From the NCBI RefSeq assembly GCF_963678975.1, contig NC_089274.1, positions 44,422,075-44,486,074 on the forward strand: a DNA stretch of 64,000 bases, read 5' to 3'. The notes beneath the pieces are model-generated. The model was not told the origin of the DNA and made no database searches. It worked only from the letters and a program-made list of their open reading frames with translations. Below are positions 21,317 to 33,275 of the stretch, in pieces. This DNA comes from Dysidea avara (Eukaryota; Porifera; Demospongiae; Dictyoceratida; Dysideidae). Every line of letters starts with the position of its first letter. The stretch's first letter is position 1. A program made the position numbers and the translations under genes.

Positions 21317-22105
21317 GCACACCTGTTGGATTTTGCAACTATTTAGCATTTATTGTACAACTGTTTATGATACTAATATTGGTGAATAATCAGTGTATAA
21401 TTAATAGTTATGGCTGCAAGGGATTTTGCTGATATATGCACCCAAAGCCGGAGAGCCGCACAAGCAGCTGTGGCATAAGTGATATTTATTATATTACTCA
21501 GTGCACAGGTGAAAGAACTACAGAGCACTCACCCCATTTGTTTTATACACTAGCATCTATTGATCAATTGTGGTTTCAATTGCGCAGGCAAATAGCTCTA
21601 AGAACGTTATTCCTATGTCAGTATGTTTCAAGACACACCAGGAATTTTCGGTTGTCGGATTGCTTTTTGGGGTGTTAAGGAGGACTATAAGCTACTTACC
21701 TAGTTGTCATATTCTTCTTGCTTTGTCGTCTGCTCAATGGCTGACATGCCCCCCTGTGCAGTAGGTAGAAATACTCATCCACGCATCGTCCAATTTCTCA
21801 TTACTGTTTACAGATCATTTGTCTTAGAATATACGTAGTTTAGTTTACTGTAAAATAATCTAAACTTAGCAAGTACACTGAGCCGAGCCTAACTTGTAAA
21901 CTCAAACCCATAATGAAATGCTCTGTGTCGCTCAATATAACGAATCAAAGACTAAACATATCTCGTATCTTTGAACTGGTTGGGCATCAAAGCCATGAAT
22001 AACCGCGTTCCTATTTTATTGCGCAGGTAATATCTAGATATTGTCTGGAAAATACACCAGTTAAACCCTGAAAGTCGCCACACTAAAGTGGTATACGTGA
22101 TATTT
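21317..22105 (+). repeat. Left copy of an about 0.8-kb duplicated segment
   Basis: Closely matches 24715-25555. It starts within a unit variant with caacta/tatttagcattt and includes gttatggctgcaagggattt, a stretch with gtgcacaggtgaaagaacta, and ttgcgcaggtaatatctag near the end. No convincing protein. The two copies flank the uniform core of the 163-bp array as direct repeats. Confidence 0.8.
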
Positions 22106-24714
22106 TACCCCTGTAGTTTGTTTTGTGTGTTTGTGTACCTGTTGTGTTGAAAATGATGCATATTGTAATTTGTTACTATTTTGCAATTTTTTTTACTTTT
22201 CATGAACTTCTGTTTATGATACTAATATTGGTGGATTATCAGAACGTAAGTGATATTTTACCCCTGTAGTTTCTGTGTATTTGTATGTGTGTTTGTATAC
22301 CTGTTGTGGTGAAAATGATGCATATTGTAATTTTTGCATTTGTTTTACTTTTCATGAACTTCTTTGTACAACTGTTCGATGATGCTAATATTGGTGGATA
22401 ATCAGCAAGTAAGTGATATTTTACCCCTGTAGTTTCTGTGTATTTGTATGTGTGTTTGCATACCTGTTGTGGTGAAAATGATACATATTGTAATTTTTGC
22501 ATTTGTTTTACTTTTCATGAACTTCTTTGTACAACTGTTCGATGATGCTAATGTTGGTGGATAATCAGTTGGTAAGTGATATTTTACCCCTGTAGTTTCT
22601 GTGTATTTGTATGTGTGTTTGTATACATGTTGTGGTGAAAATGATGCATATTGTAATTTTTTCATCTGTTTTACTTTTCATGAACTTCTTTGTACAACTG
22701 TTCGATGATGCTAATATTGGTGGATAATCAGATGGTAAGTGATATTTTACCCCTGTAGTTTCTGTGTATTTGTATGTGTGTTTGTATACATGTTGTGGTG
22801 AAAATGATGCATATTGTAATTTTTGCATTTGTTTTACTTTTCATGAACTTCTTTGTACAACTGTTCGATGATGCTAATCAGGAAGTAAGTGATATTTTAC
22901 CCCTGTAATTTCTGTGTATTTGTATGTGTGTTTACATACATGTTGTGGTGAAAATGATGCGTATTGTAATTTTTGCATTTGTTTTACTTTTCATGAACTT
23001 CTTTGTACAACTGTTCGATGATGCTAATATTGGTGGATAATTAGCTCGTAAGTGATATTTTACCCCTGTAGTTTCTGTGTATTTGTATGTGTGTTTACAT
23101 ACATGTTGTGGTGAAAATGATGCATATTGTAATTTTTGCATTTGTTTTACTTTTCATGAACTTCTTTGTACAACTGTTCGATGATGCTAATGTTGGTGGA
23201 TAATCAGAATGTAAGTGATATTTTACCCCTGTAGTTTCTGTGTATTTGTATGTGTGTTTGCATACATGTTGTGGTGAAAATGATGCATATTGTAATTTTT
23301 GCATTTGTTTTACTTTTCATGAACTACTTTGTACAACTGTTTGATAATGCTAATATTGGTGGATAATCAGTTGGTAAGTGATATTTTACCCCTGTAGTTT
23401 CTGTGTATTTGTATGTGTGTCTGCATACATGTTGTGGTGAAAATGATGCATATTGTAATTTTTGCATTTGTTTTACTTTTCATGAACTTCTTTGTACAAC
23501 TGTTTGATAATGCTAATATTGGTGGATAATCAGGAAGTAAGTGATATTTTACCCCTGTAGTTTCTGTGTATTTGTATGTGTTTGCATACATGTTGTGGTG
23601 AAAATGATGCATATTGTAATTTTTGCATTTGTTTTACTTTTCATGAACTTCTTTGTACAACTGTTTGATAATGCTAATATTGGTGGATAATCAGGAAGTA
23701 AGTGATATTTTATCCCTGTAGTTTCTGTGTATTTGTATGTGTTTGCATACATGTTGTGGTGAAAATGATGCATATTGTAATTTTTGCATTTGTTTTACTT
23801 TTCATGAACTTCTTTGTACAACTGTTTGATAATGCTAATATTGGTGGATGATCAGTTGGTAAGTGATATTTTACCCCTGTAGTTTCTGTGTATTTGTATG
23901 TGTGTTTGCATACATGTTGTGGTGAAAATGATGCATATTGTAATTTTTTCATTTGTTTTACTTTTCATAAACTTCTTTGTACAACTGTTCGATGATGCTA
24001 ATATTGGTGGATAATCAGGAAGTAAGTGATATTTTACCCCTGTAGTTTCTGTGTATTTGTATGTGTGTTTGCATACCTGTTGTGGTGAAAATGATGCATA
24101 TTGTAATTTTTGCATTTGTTTTACTTTTCATGAACTTCTTTGTACAACTGTTCGATGATGCTAATATTGGTGGATAATCAGATGGTAAGTGATATTTTAC
24201 CCCTGTAGTTTCTGTGTATTTGTATGTGTGTTTGTATACATGTTGTGGTGAAAATGATGCATATTGTAATTTTTGCATTTGTTTTACTTTTCATGAACTT
24301 CTTTGTACAACTGTTCGATGATGCTAATGTTGGTGGATAATCAGCAAGTAAGTGATATTTTACCCCTGTAGTTTCTGTGTATTTGTATGTGTGTTTGCAT
24401 ACATGTTGTGGTGAAAATGATGCATATTGTAATTTTGCATTTGTTTTACTTTTCATGAACTTCTTTGTACAACTGTTCGATGATGCTAATGTTGGTGGAT
24501 AATCAGGAAGTAAGTGATATTTTACCCCTGTAGTTTCTGTGTATTTGTATGTGTGTTTACATATATGTTGTGGTGAAAATGATGCGTATTGTAATTTTTG
24601 CATTTTTTTTACTTTTCATGAACTTCTGTTTATGGTACCAATATTGGTGGATAATCAGAAAGTAAGTGATATTTTACCCCTGTAGTTTCTGTGTATTTGT
24701 ATGTGTGTTTGCAC

Positions 24715-25555
24715 ACGTGTGGATTTTGTAACTATCTAGCATTTGTTATACAACTGTGTATGATACTAATATTGGTGAATAATCAGTGCGTAATTAATAG
24801 TTATGACTGCAAGGGATTTTGCTGATATTTATACCCAAAGCTGGAGGGCCGCACAAGCAGCTGTGGTATAAGTGATATTTCTTATATTGCTCATTGCACA
24901 GGTGAAAGAACTACAGCGCACTCATCCCATTTGTTTTATACACTAGCATCTAATGATCAATTGTGGTCTCAATTGTGCAGGCAAACATCTCTCAGAACGT
25001 TATTCCTATATCGGTATGTTTCAAGACACACCAGATGTTTTCAATTATGAGATTGCTTTTTGGGGTGTTAAGTTTTAATACTACATCAAACCTTTGCTAT
25101 TGTGGCAGTAAGTTAATACATTAAGTTAAGTGCTTAGGACTATAAGCTACTCACCTAGTTGTCATATTCTTCTTGTTTTGTTGTCTACTCAATGGCTGAC
25201 TTGCCCCCCCCGCTGTGCAGTGGGTAGAAATACTCTTCCACACATTGTCCAATTGCTCAATATAGTTTAGTTTACTGTCAAATAATCTAAACCTAGCAAG
25301 TACACTGAGCCGAGCCTAACTTGTAAACCCAAACCCAAAATTAAATGCTCTGTGTCGCTGAGTATAATGAATCAAAGACTAAATGTATCACATATCTTTT
25401 AACTGGTTGGGCATCAAAGCCATGAGTAACCGCGTTCCCATTTTATTGCCCAGGTAATATCTAGATATTGCCTGAGAAAGATGCCAGTTATACTCTAAAA
25501 GGCACCTTTGATTGGCCACAATAAAGTGGTATACGTGATATTTTACCCCTATAGT
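24715..25555 (+). repeat. Right copy of the about 0.8-kb duplicated segment
   Basis: Homologous to 21317-22105. It contains about 70 extra bases near 25070-25135 and lacks about 45 bases near the left copy's 21800-21835. Divergence is greater than between array units, so the core has been homogenised more recently. Confidence 0.8.
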
Positions 25556-25715
25556 TTCCTGTTGTGTTGAAAATGATACCTATTGTAATTTGTACCTGTT
25601 TTGCATTTGTTTTACTTTTCATAAACGTCTTTGTAGAACTGTTTGCTGATGCTAATATTGGTGGATAATCAGCTCTTTAGTTATATTTTACCCCTGTAGT
25701 TTCTATGTATTAGAG

Positions 25716-25976
25716 TATTTTGAAAAATTGTTAATTTAAAAATGAAGTAGGGATCTATGCAATATAAAGTAATGAAACAAGAGATGAATGATGGTATTAC
25801 AGCATAGCTCAATTGGAAGTCCCTACTTTGGCATTGAACAAAATTATAATAACTAGTGTGCGAAAGTAGGGACTTTCTCACTGAGCTATGCTGTAATACC
25901 ATCATTCATCTCTTGTTTCATTACTTTATATTGCATAGATTCCTGCTTCGTTTTTAATTAAGTATTTTTTTAAATA
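25716..25976. mobile_element. MITE-like foldback (family Z), copy 1
   Basis: Arms with aaaatgaagtagggatc and gattcctgcttcgttttt ends are inverted around about 25850. The inner part includes gtattacagcatagctca. It interrupts a 163-bp unit. A second copy lies at 63151-63374. Confidence 0.75.
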
Positions 25977-26023
25977 CTAGTTTGTTTAGTTTTTTGTTGT
26001 GATACAGCTAGCTACAATGTATC

Positions 26024-26284
26024 TTGTATTGGTCTACTTGTATTTTCCATATTTGTAGGTATAGGGAGACAGATACCATCACTTATAAACATCTTGCCTA
26101 TTTACTCAGTGAGAAGTGGAGTTCCCCATATTCTGTGGTTATGGGCTGGCTTTGCTGTAGTTTAGAGTTCTCCTTGCTGCATTCTTCAGTAATGTGTATC
26201 AAGGATCACGTTCTAGATCCAAGCATCTCTGTGTGCCTCCAGCTGTTGACCTTGCTGTTGTTGAGGGGCACCTGTCTCCTTTAG
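26024..26284 (+). pseudogene. Unidentified ORF remnant, possibly transposon-derived
   Basis: An open frame of 86 codons contains TYKHLAYLLSEKW and VVMGWLCCSLEFSLLHSSVM, preceded by a plausible 3' splice site (tttgtag at 26053-26059). The second string resembles C-terminal segments that recur in repetitive ORFs of cnidarians and sponges, but I cannot name the family. It is not a confident gene. Confidence 0.3.
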
Positions 26285-26635
26285 AACAATAATGTTTTTA
26301 TATTGTGTTTGGTTCTTTTTCTTATAAAAGTATGTCTACCAGAACAATGTAATTTGTAACTGTTCTATCATACATAACTATATGGACTAGTAATATTCCG
26401 TAAAGGTGAATTTCATCGCAAAAAAAAATGTCTTTAGGATGATTTTTAAAGGTGGAATTTTTGATGGCGCACAAAATTTTCACAACGATCCCTACTTAAA
26501 CGGTACTACTGTACCATTTGATTTTGTATGTTTGCGTACCTGTTGTGGCGAAGATGATGCATATTGTAATCATATGTTTTACTTTTCATGAACTTCTTTG
26601 AACTATTTGATCATTTTAGGACATATGGCCCAGCT

Positions 26636-27258
26636 TGTTGGGGTGAGCCTGAGTGAGCCCCACATTGGCAGTAGTCACTTCGTATAACTGATTGTACATC
26701 CGACCATTCCAAAGAGTTTACATAATGAACACGGACAGCCCACACTAGTTGTACTCGCTCACATACGTACGACCATTCCTGAGAGTTTATGTAATGAACA
26801 CAGAAAGCCCCACACTGGTAGTGCTGAACCATACATACGACCATTCCTGAGAGTTTACGTAATGAACATAGAAAGCCTCACACTGACTTGGCCCATTCCA
26901 ACAGTATGGAACTTCAATAATCTATTCTGTATGTATTTTCAAAGTGTGTATTAATTTATGGTGCCTAAAAACACTGGTAGTGCTCAACCGTACGTACGAC
27001 CATTTCCGAGAGTTTACATAATGAGACGTGGAAGCGATACTTACCATCAACCTCTCCTTTGCATGGCAAGCAATGTGCAGACTGATGAAGCTAGACAAGA
27101 AAGGCTTAGAAGAAAGAGAAACAACGATAGAGCAAAGAGAAACTTCTGAAGAAAGGGATGCAAGGTTTATTTTTGACACGCAAAACAATCGTGTCACTTC
27201 ACGACTACAGATTAACTAACTAATATTATAAAAACTCAGGCTCACCCCAACATGCTTT
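26636..27258. repeat. Inverted-ended repeat with internal 70-80-bp tandem units and an STPR-like fragment
   Basis: The ends carry tgttggggtgagcctgag (26636) and ctcaggctcaccccaaca (about 27258), an inverted pair. Inside, three to four units with cgaccattcctgagagttta recur between 26700 and 27020. A plus-strand stretch around 27070-27150 encodes RQERLRRKRNND and, in another frame, TSEERDAR, as in STPR-type repeats. This is related to the region around 6186-7006. Confidence 0.5.
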
Positions 27259-29495
27259 AGCATCTGTCTAGTATTAAAATTAACTCAGATAACAGTTTCC
27301 AGTGACAGACAGTTGAAATACTCTGCTTCTTTTATCATTAAGGTCTGCTCTTGGCAACTCCAGCAGCCATGTCTTAATCCAGTATCCTGCTCTATCCTCA
27401 TTAAACAACTGGTATTGCATGAGGAGAATGACACAAATTTTGTAATGATACTAAATTTATGGACTGTTTAATGGATGTTGCTTGCAGGCGTGAGATTCAA
27501 TACTATAGATGTGAGAGCACCTCAACTTGTGAGAATTATGCAGGAGGGGTGACAATGCATGATGTGATCTTCCATGGTCATGTAATGAAGACAACGTAAC
27601 AGTAACAGGCCCTCACGATTGTAAATGCATCACTTATGTTTACTATATGTGCTACTGTTTATGCGCATCTTTTCCACCCACACACACTGTGAAGGCCATG
27701 CACTGTTTGTACATACCCTATTAGTGGATATTCCCATCGGTAGTTGTACTTGGTTGTATGTGCCCCGGGCCTATAGTAATAATAATAGTACATAATATTG
27801 ATCCTTTATCATCAACTTGTGCAGTCTGACTACATTCATAATTAAATCCCTTCAACTCTAATTTGCTGGCAATTTGGGAATTGTCATTGTACAGGAAAAT
27901 ATTACTAGCCAAATAGAGTTACAGAGAATTAAGTAGGAATGCAGTAGGACTGCACGAGTCAATGATAAAGGACCAAATTTTTATAGTTAGTTATTAACAT
28001 TCAGTTCTTGGCCTCACCAGATATTAACTTCTTTAGTCATCAGTTACTTTTAGCTTTATGGACACGTCATTTTTGTACAGCCTAGCTTTTTACATGGGGC
28101 ATTGCTGTGCCACAAATCAGATATTACTCTGACTTTTCTAAGCATGTGGCAGATCAATAAGACCATCCTATGGGGATACACTCTAAGACAAGTGTATAAT
28201 CATTAAAGTAAAACAGTCTGTATAAAGAGGTGGCCTTTGTTAGGGGGTGATCTTGTAAAGAGGTGATCACTGGGTGAAATTAACTAATCACCATTCCATT
28301 TCAGTCCACCATTCCGTTCCACCATTTTGGTCCATTCCACCATTTTAGTCCATTTCACCACTCCAGTCCACCATTCCATTCCACCATTCCATTCCACTGA
28401 ATCCAAACACTCCCAGTGGTCCAGGACCATCAGTACATTGCAGAGTTTTGATTGGCTCCAGTTGGTTGACTTATGTAGCAAATTATGACAATTGTAAAGT
28501 ATTTGAAAGTACCGAGTTGGCTTCTCTGTGATATTTGGTACCTCCCTCGTGTTTCCTGGGTGTAGAAAAGGCGGATATGGCAGACACGGACATAGACACA
28601 GACATTTTCAAAACACACTTTTGCATCTATACAACAGTTAATTCTCATACCTAGCATTGTTCTGTACAGTAGTCTTTGCTTCTAGGCCCAGACATGGTCT
28701 TCACGCATACAGATTATCCATTTATAAGCGCATGTGCGGAGGATTGGCTAGCATGCTGCAAGTGTTATAGGCCATAGACTGTTGTACAAATTCTCTAGAA
28801 ATCTAATGCAGTTTTGTAATTGTAGAGATCCACCCTAATTTACTGTCTCAGGCCAGATCCAGGAGTTCTCATCAGTGTAAAGCACAGGCACTTATACTTA
28901 CTAAGGTCCTGGCTTGCGAGGCTGAGTTGGGGCATGCCAGCTGAATCTCTGTGAGTATGCATTAGGGTGTACACCAGTACACCAGTACGTATATGGTGTA
29001 TGGTACTCTGTAGCATGCTCCGTACATTTGCTTATAATTAAGCGCTACTCAAAGTTGATCTCTGTGTCTGAAAGCGAAGACTACTATACAGAACAACACT
29101 AGGTATGAAAAATAACTGTTGTATAAATGTAAAAGTGTATTTTGAAAATGTCTGTGTCTGCATCCACATCCATGTCCAACCATACTGCCTTTTCCAACTA
29201 CCCTGGGTGTGTATCAAAGTGTAAAAGAAGCCACTGGGGCAATACCATCAGTGTATCAGTACTCATTGGAATTGTTGTGACCTGTTTTGAAAGTGTTTTG
29301 GACAACAGTTGGCTTTTGGTTAATAATTTTTGTGTCAAAAATGGCTATAACTTTTGATTATTATTCACTGTAATAAAATTTAATAAATAATCAAAGCAGA
29401 TGATTATTAGGTTCTAGCCATGATAGAGTTCCTCCCTGCATGCTTATTTTGTGTTAGGTATATACATATATGTGAATTTTATGAAATGTCTGCAG
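27259..29495. other. No gene recognised; CCATT minisatellite at 28289-28397
   Basis: A CCATTCCATTtcagtccacc-type minisatellite occupies about 28289-28397. The rest shows no supportable coding region. A hairpin followed by tgtctagta lies at 27250-27275. Confidence 0.4.
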
Positions 29496-29552
29496 ATGCC
29501 AGTTTGAATATTCAACCGGAAACATATGACAACATTTCAGATATACCTCATC
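29496..29552 (+). CDS. Candidate 57-bp symmetric exon
   Basis: Flanked by gtctgcag on the left and gtaagtcatt on the right. It is phase 1 at both ends (57 nt, 19 codons), encoding DASLNIQPETYDNISDIPH. The YDNI string is the kind of Tyr motif seen in cytoplasmic tails. It could belong to the same gene as the small exons at 32012 and 48469 and the Roc-COR exon at 54462, because all have compatible phases. RNA evidence is lacking, so this is only a candidate. Confidence 0.3.
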
Positions 29553-29599
29553 GTAAGTCATTCTCATATAGTGCATGCTTCATGTTAATGTACTACAGG

Positions 29600-29800
29600 T
29601 TTTTGCTATTGAATTCGTCACCTTTGCAATTGACTTTGTTTTGTTTGTAATTGAATTCATTGCTTTTGCAATAGAATTGTCACTCTTGCAATTGAATTCA
29701 TCGCCTCGACAATTAAATATGACATGCCTGCAGTAGAATTAGGATCTATTGCATTAGAATTAGTTGTGTTTGCAGAACTTTCATCATGACTCATTGTTTG
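29600..29800 (-). repeat. Degenerate about 24-bp repeats, inverted partner at 31780-31915
   Basis: Units of the type gcaattgaattcatcgcttt appear here. Their reverse complements (attctactgcaaaagtgac) appear at 31780-31915, so the two blocks form an inverted pair about 2 kb apart. Confidence 0.5.
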
Positions 29801-30042
29801 TTTTACAGGATAGAAGTAAATTTCTTTCAGTGAGTTGTTGTTGGCATACTTCCATGTATGCATAAAGCCGTTTCTAAATGTATGACTGGATATCTAGTGT
29901 TTTCAGAGGTGTAAAATTTGGGTGCGCACCTGACCCCGCTTCTGAGTCCTGCTGGCTCTGGAATCCCCTATTAAAAATCCTAGATCTGCCGCTGTCAATA
30001 TTGATAGTATTATGATGTCATGCAACCCCCAAATGCTTATAA

Positions 30043-30731
30043 TTATTATTATTATTATTATGTATAATTGGTCAAAAAGAAGACAGAGTCTTATAAAACC
30101 AATCTCAATTAAATCATACAAATGAAAAACGTTGATTATACAAAAAATAATCTAAATTAGTCTTAAAACTTAGTACATTGGGAGAAGTGGCGATTTCATA
30201 GGGTAAAGAATTCTAGTTATTAATTATTCTCTGTGAAAAAGCAAAACGTCGTGTTGAAGTCTTATTAAATTTCTTATAAATCTTAAATCCATTAGATCTA
30301 GTACTGTAACTGGTGTTCATTGTAAAAAAATATTCTTTGTCTACTAATACTGCTCCATTCAAAATTTTATACATCATAATTAAGTCCATACGATTTCGAC
30401 GGTAAGATAAACTAGGCAAATTGAGGCTTTGTAGTCTGTCAGAATAGAGTAAGTTTTGAAGGGTAGGTATCAACTTTGTGGCTCTTCTTTGAATATTTTC
30501 CAGCTCACGGATGTTTCCCAAATGATGAGGATTCCATATGGTAGAGGCATAGTCTAGAATTGGTCTTACAAGTGTGGTGTAAAGTAATCGTATTACAACA
30601 GGATCTCTGGAATTAAAGTTTCGTTTAATGGTGCCTAACACATTGTTGGCTTTGTGTATTATTTGGTTAATATGTGTCTTGAAATGTAAGTTGAAGTTTA
30701 ATAAATCTTGATGTTTACAACTACTATACAC
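30043..30731 (-). mobile_element. 5'-truncated LINE (RT C-terminus) with (TAA)n tail
   Basis: The minus-strand frame from about 30731 encodes the C-terminal part of a non-LTR retrotransposon reverse transcriptase: HINQIIHKANNVLGTIKRNF, LLYTTLVRPILDYASTIWNP and IQRRATKLI. These match the region after the polymerase palm in CR1/Jockey-like LINEs. A TAG at 30213-30215 replaces a residue that is usually Trp in this motif; the frame then continues (NSLPYEIATSP) to TGA at 30114-30116. A (TAA)n run on the minus strand at 30043-30062 marks the 3' end. The 5' half is absent, as is usual for incomplete reverse transcription. Confidence 0.75.
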
Positions 30732-31779
30732 ATTAGATTTTAATGTAGTTATTGATTATCATCTAATGCAGTTTCTGAGCACTTCTTGAACTTCTGCATT
30801 GCAGAAATACAATGGTGTCTTCACCAGCTTATTAATTTTACCAGACTCTAAGACAAGGTACAATACTTACGGTATATGTTATACATTCTATCTATACTGT
30901 GATAAGTATGCAATCCATTCACACTCATTAAATCATGTTCAGTTAAAAGATCAATGCTTTTCATACTCTTGCAGGAAACTTAAAAAGCACTAGCTATGTA
31001 CAATACAATGGGACTTTAGGCCTAAACTTCTCTTCATCTGAATCAAAGCCTTCCTCCAATAAAATCATGGTTGCCCTTGTAGTTTCTACTCACAAAATAT
31101 AATTGCAGCTGGGCTACTGTATAGCTAGCTAAATTTATATACCAATAGTTATGTATAGCTAGCTTTGTTGGATGTCAATGTCTAGGTTAGCTATACCTAT
31201 CTACTGAATCCTTATATGGTTAGCTTATTTGGCTTACTACTGATGATTCTACTTATCAACTCTTTTCTTCTTCATAGTACTTGGCATTTGTCCCTCATGT
31301 ACTCTTGGAAGACTTATTACTAATAATGTGCAAATTATTAAACTATTAATCTACTACACAATAGGCATTAATTAGAAATTCAAAAACTTGGGGTGTGATC
31401 CTCAGCTAAGTTTTGCTGTGAGGAAAAGTGATGGTATCAGTTAGCTGATGAGCATTGGTGAGTACTATTTGTGCTATGGAGTGGTTTAGTTATAGTTAAG
31501 GAAAGAATCAGTGTAATTCTAGCTAATAGCTGGTTGCCTAATGGCTGGACAGCTTTTCTGAAGTAAGCCAATCCCAAAGTGGTTTTCAGAAACCTCAGAA
31601 ACTCCCCTAAAACTGCCCCTGAGTGAACTACGTGCAGTGAAAGAAATCTTTATCAAGTGTGCTCTAGACAAATTAAATACTGAATACAATTAAGTACTGC
31701 AATTTTTTTTGTTTTTCAGCTGCTTTGCATAGTATTCTTAGTTTAGCCAGGTGCTCACTGATCTATTGTAACAAAATTT
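30732..31779. other. No gene seen
   Basis: AT-rich, no persuasive ORF or repeat structure. Confidence 0.4.
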
Positions 31780-32011
31780 CCTGCAAATGTGATGAATTGT
31801 AATGCAGCAGCGCCTAATTCTACTGCAAGTGTGTTAAATTAATTTGCAAAAGTGATGGATTCTACTGCAAAAGTGACAAATTTAATTGCAAAGGTGTCAA
31901 ATTCAATAGCAAAGACCTGTACTATATGGATAAATGTTTATACTACAGGAAAACCTATACAGTTCAAGGTTGCAGGTTACATTTACATGCTAATTTTGTT
32001 TTTACCTACAG

Positions 32012-32044
32012 GAGATTCTAATATTTCACTCAATAGTGACAATG
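32012..32044 (+). CDS. Candidate 33-bp symmetric exon
   Basis: Flanked by a pyrimidine-rich stretch with cctacag and by gtaagg. It is phase 1 at both ends, encoding DSNISLNSDN. The preceding intron end (gttacatttacatgctaatt...acag) closely resembles that before 48469, so the two are likely duplicated cassettes. Confidence 0.3.
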
Positions 32045-32879
32045 GTAAGGCCAATTGTAATTGCATATGTAGTGTTTTGAATATTGTGTACCAGTTATGA
32101 TGTATAATCAAATTTGAGTAAGTTTGCATTTCACACAAAAGCTTATGTACGCTAAAAAGGTATACTGAAACAAGGGGATCATCACTTAATGTGCAAACTT
32201 AATCACTTAATCCCTACTTGCCAACCCAAGTAATACTTGTGTGACAAGTAATACTTGTGCAAGCTACAGTAATTCATATGTCAGTCGATGCATGGCAGAG
32301 GGAAGTTGTTGATGTGAGGTTGGGATGAACAATGACTGAGAACTAGCTGCTGGAACCCACTTTTCTTGAAATCAAAACACATGATAGGGTGTTGTGTTGC
32401 CAGTGCGGGCGCGAGACAGACAAGTTGTTATACAGGTACCAAGAAAACATCATTTTCATGCATCCGTAGCTCAATAGTGCCTGACTGGAAATTAACCATT
32501 TTTGCTTTGGTAACTTCCTCGGGGTGGGGTCTTCTTAGTTTTTTCATAATTTTTCTTCTTTTTGCAACACTTAGAATGATCATTATAACTTGCACATGCT
32601 TTAGTTGACTTTCTTCAAATTTGGAGAGCAGCAAGAATGTAATGCAGCTTGTTTACAGTCTAACATTCGTACACATTGGATAAAGAACAAAGGAGTTATA
32701 CGTGATTTTAAAAAAATCAATAGTGTTTTTTGTCACTGTCACAGGTTAAATTGCTGGAAGGAATAACTTAAAATTCAGTCTGCACATAAAGCAACTATTG
32801 TAGTACAAAGCTTTTGTGGTCTGAAAGAAATTGCACCAATTGCCATGGAGTGATAACAAAAACGCCAACTATGTTAGGG
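32045..32879. other. No gene seen
   Basis: No frame with family resemblance; ordinary non-coding composition. Confidence 0.4.
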
Positions 32880-33275
32880 TCCTCAATGCAAAAAATTAAT
32901 ATCTACCGATACTACCCAACTATTGTCATGTGTTAGGCTAAGTGTAACTTGAGCGTGGCAGCCAAGTTTGTCATTTTCCTCTTGTAGAAACCTCTTTAAA
33001 TTATGTGATTTTTCATTGCAGCAGTTCGTAGGGTGCTTTGTATGCTACGATATTCACTCTCAACATTATTCAAGTAGTCTATCATTAATTCAAAGTATCA
33101 GCAGTTTGATTTTATTGGTCAGTTTGGTGGCAGCACAATCTGTGCAACTTTTCGGTGACAAACAAAAAGTTTTTTTCTTCTGGAGCATAGGACAAGCAGA
33201 GCAGCAACTGCACCGTCGGTCAGCAATGACCAGTAATACTAGGTAAAGTACCTGCATGCGGAGTATAGTTAATGT
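32880..33275 (+). repeat. Left member of an about 400-bp inverted repeat pair
   Basis: Reverse-complement match to about 40055-40445. Shared landmarks include catgtgttaggctaagtgta, cagccaagtttgtc and gaccagtaatactaggtaaa. The copies differ by many substitutions and small indels. Confidence 0.75.

Larger units (their letters stand above)
20839..25680 (+). repeat. About 163-bp tandem array with intron-like ends bracketing variable trinucleotides
   Basis: Each unit runs from gtaagtgatattttacccct to ggtggataatcag. Its landmarks are tagtttctgtgtatttgtat, gtggtgaaaatgatgcatat, ttcatgaacttctttgtaca and gatgctaatattgg. Between cag and gtaag lie exactly three bases that differ among otherwise near-identical units. 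They start at 20946 gtc, 21111 gtc, 21283 ctg, 22243 aac, 22406 caa, 22569 ttg, 22732 atg, 22882 gaa, 23045 ctc, 23208 aat, 23371 ttg, 23534 gaa, 23695 gaa, 23856 ttg, 24019 gaa, 24182 atg, 24345 caa, 24507 gaa and 24659 aaa. Degenerate junctions without a good donor lie at 21394, 24787 and 25673. Gtaagt matches a 5' splice site, cag a 3' splice site, and tgctaat about 17-20 bases upstream a branch site. Whether RNA is spliced here is not shown by the sequence. Confidence 0.85.

Noticed and set aside
22239-24603. Series of 69-141-codon minus-strand frames with similar proteins (KLQYASFSPQHV...)
   Set aside because: The repeat period of about 163 is not a multiple of three, so frames shift and overlap from unit to unit. 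They are by-products of the tandem array, not a repeat protein.
28284-28481. Minus-strand frame with repeated WNGGMEW
   Set aside because: Encoded by the CCATTCC minisatellite; an artefact of repeat composition.
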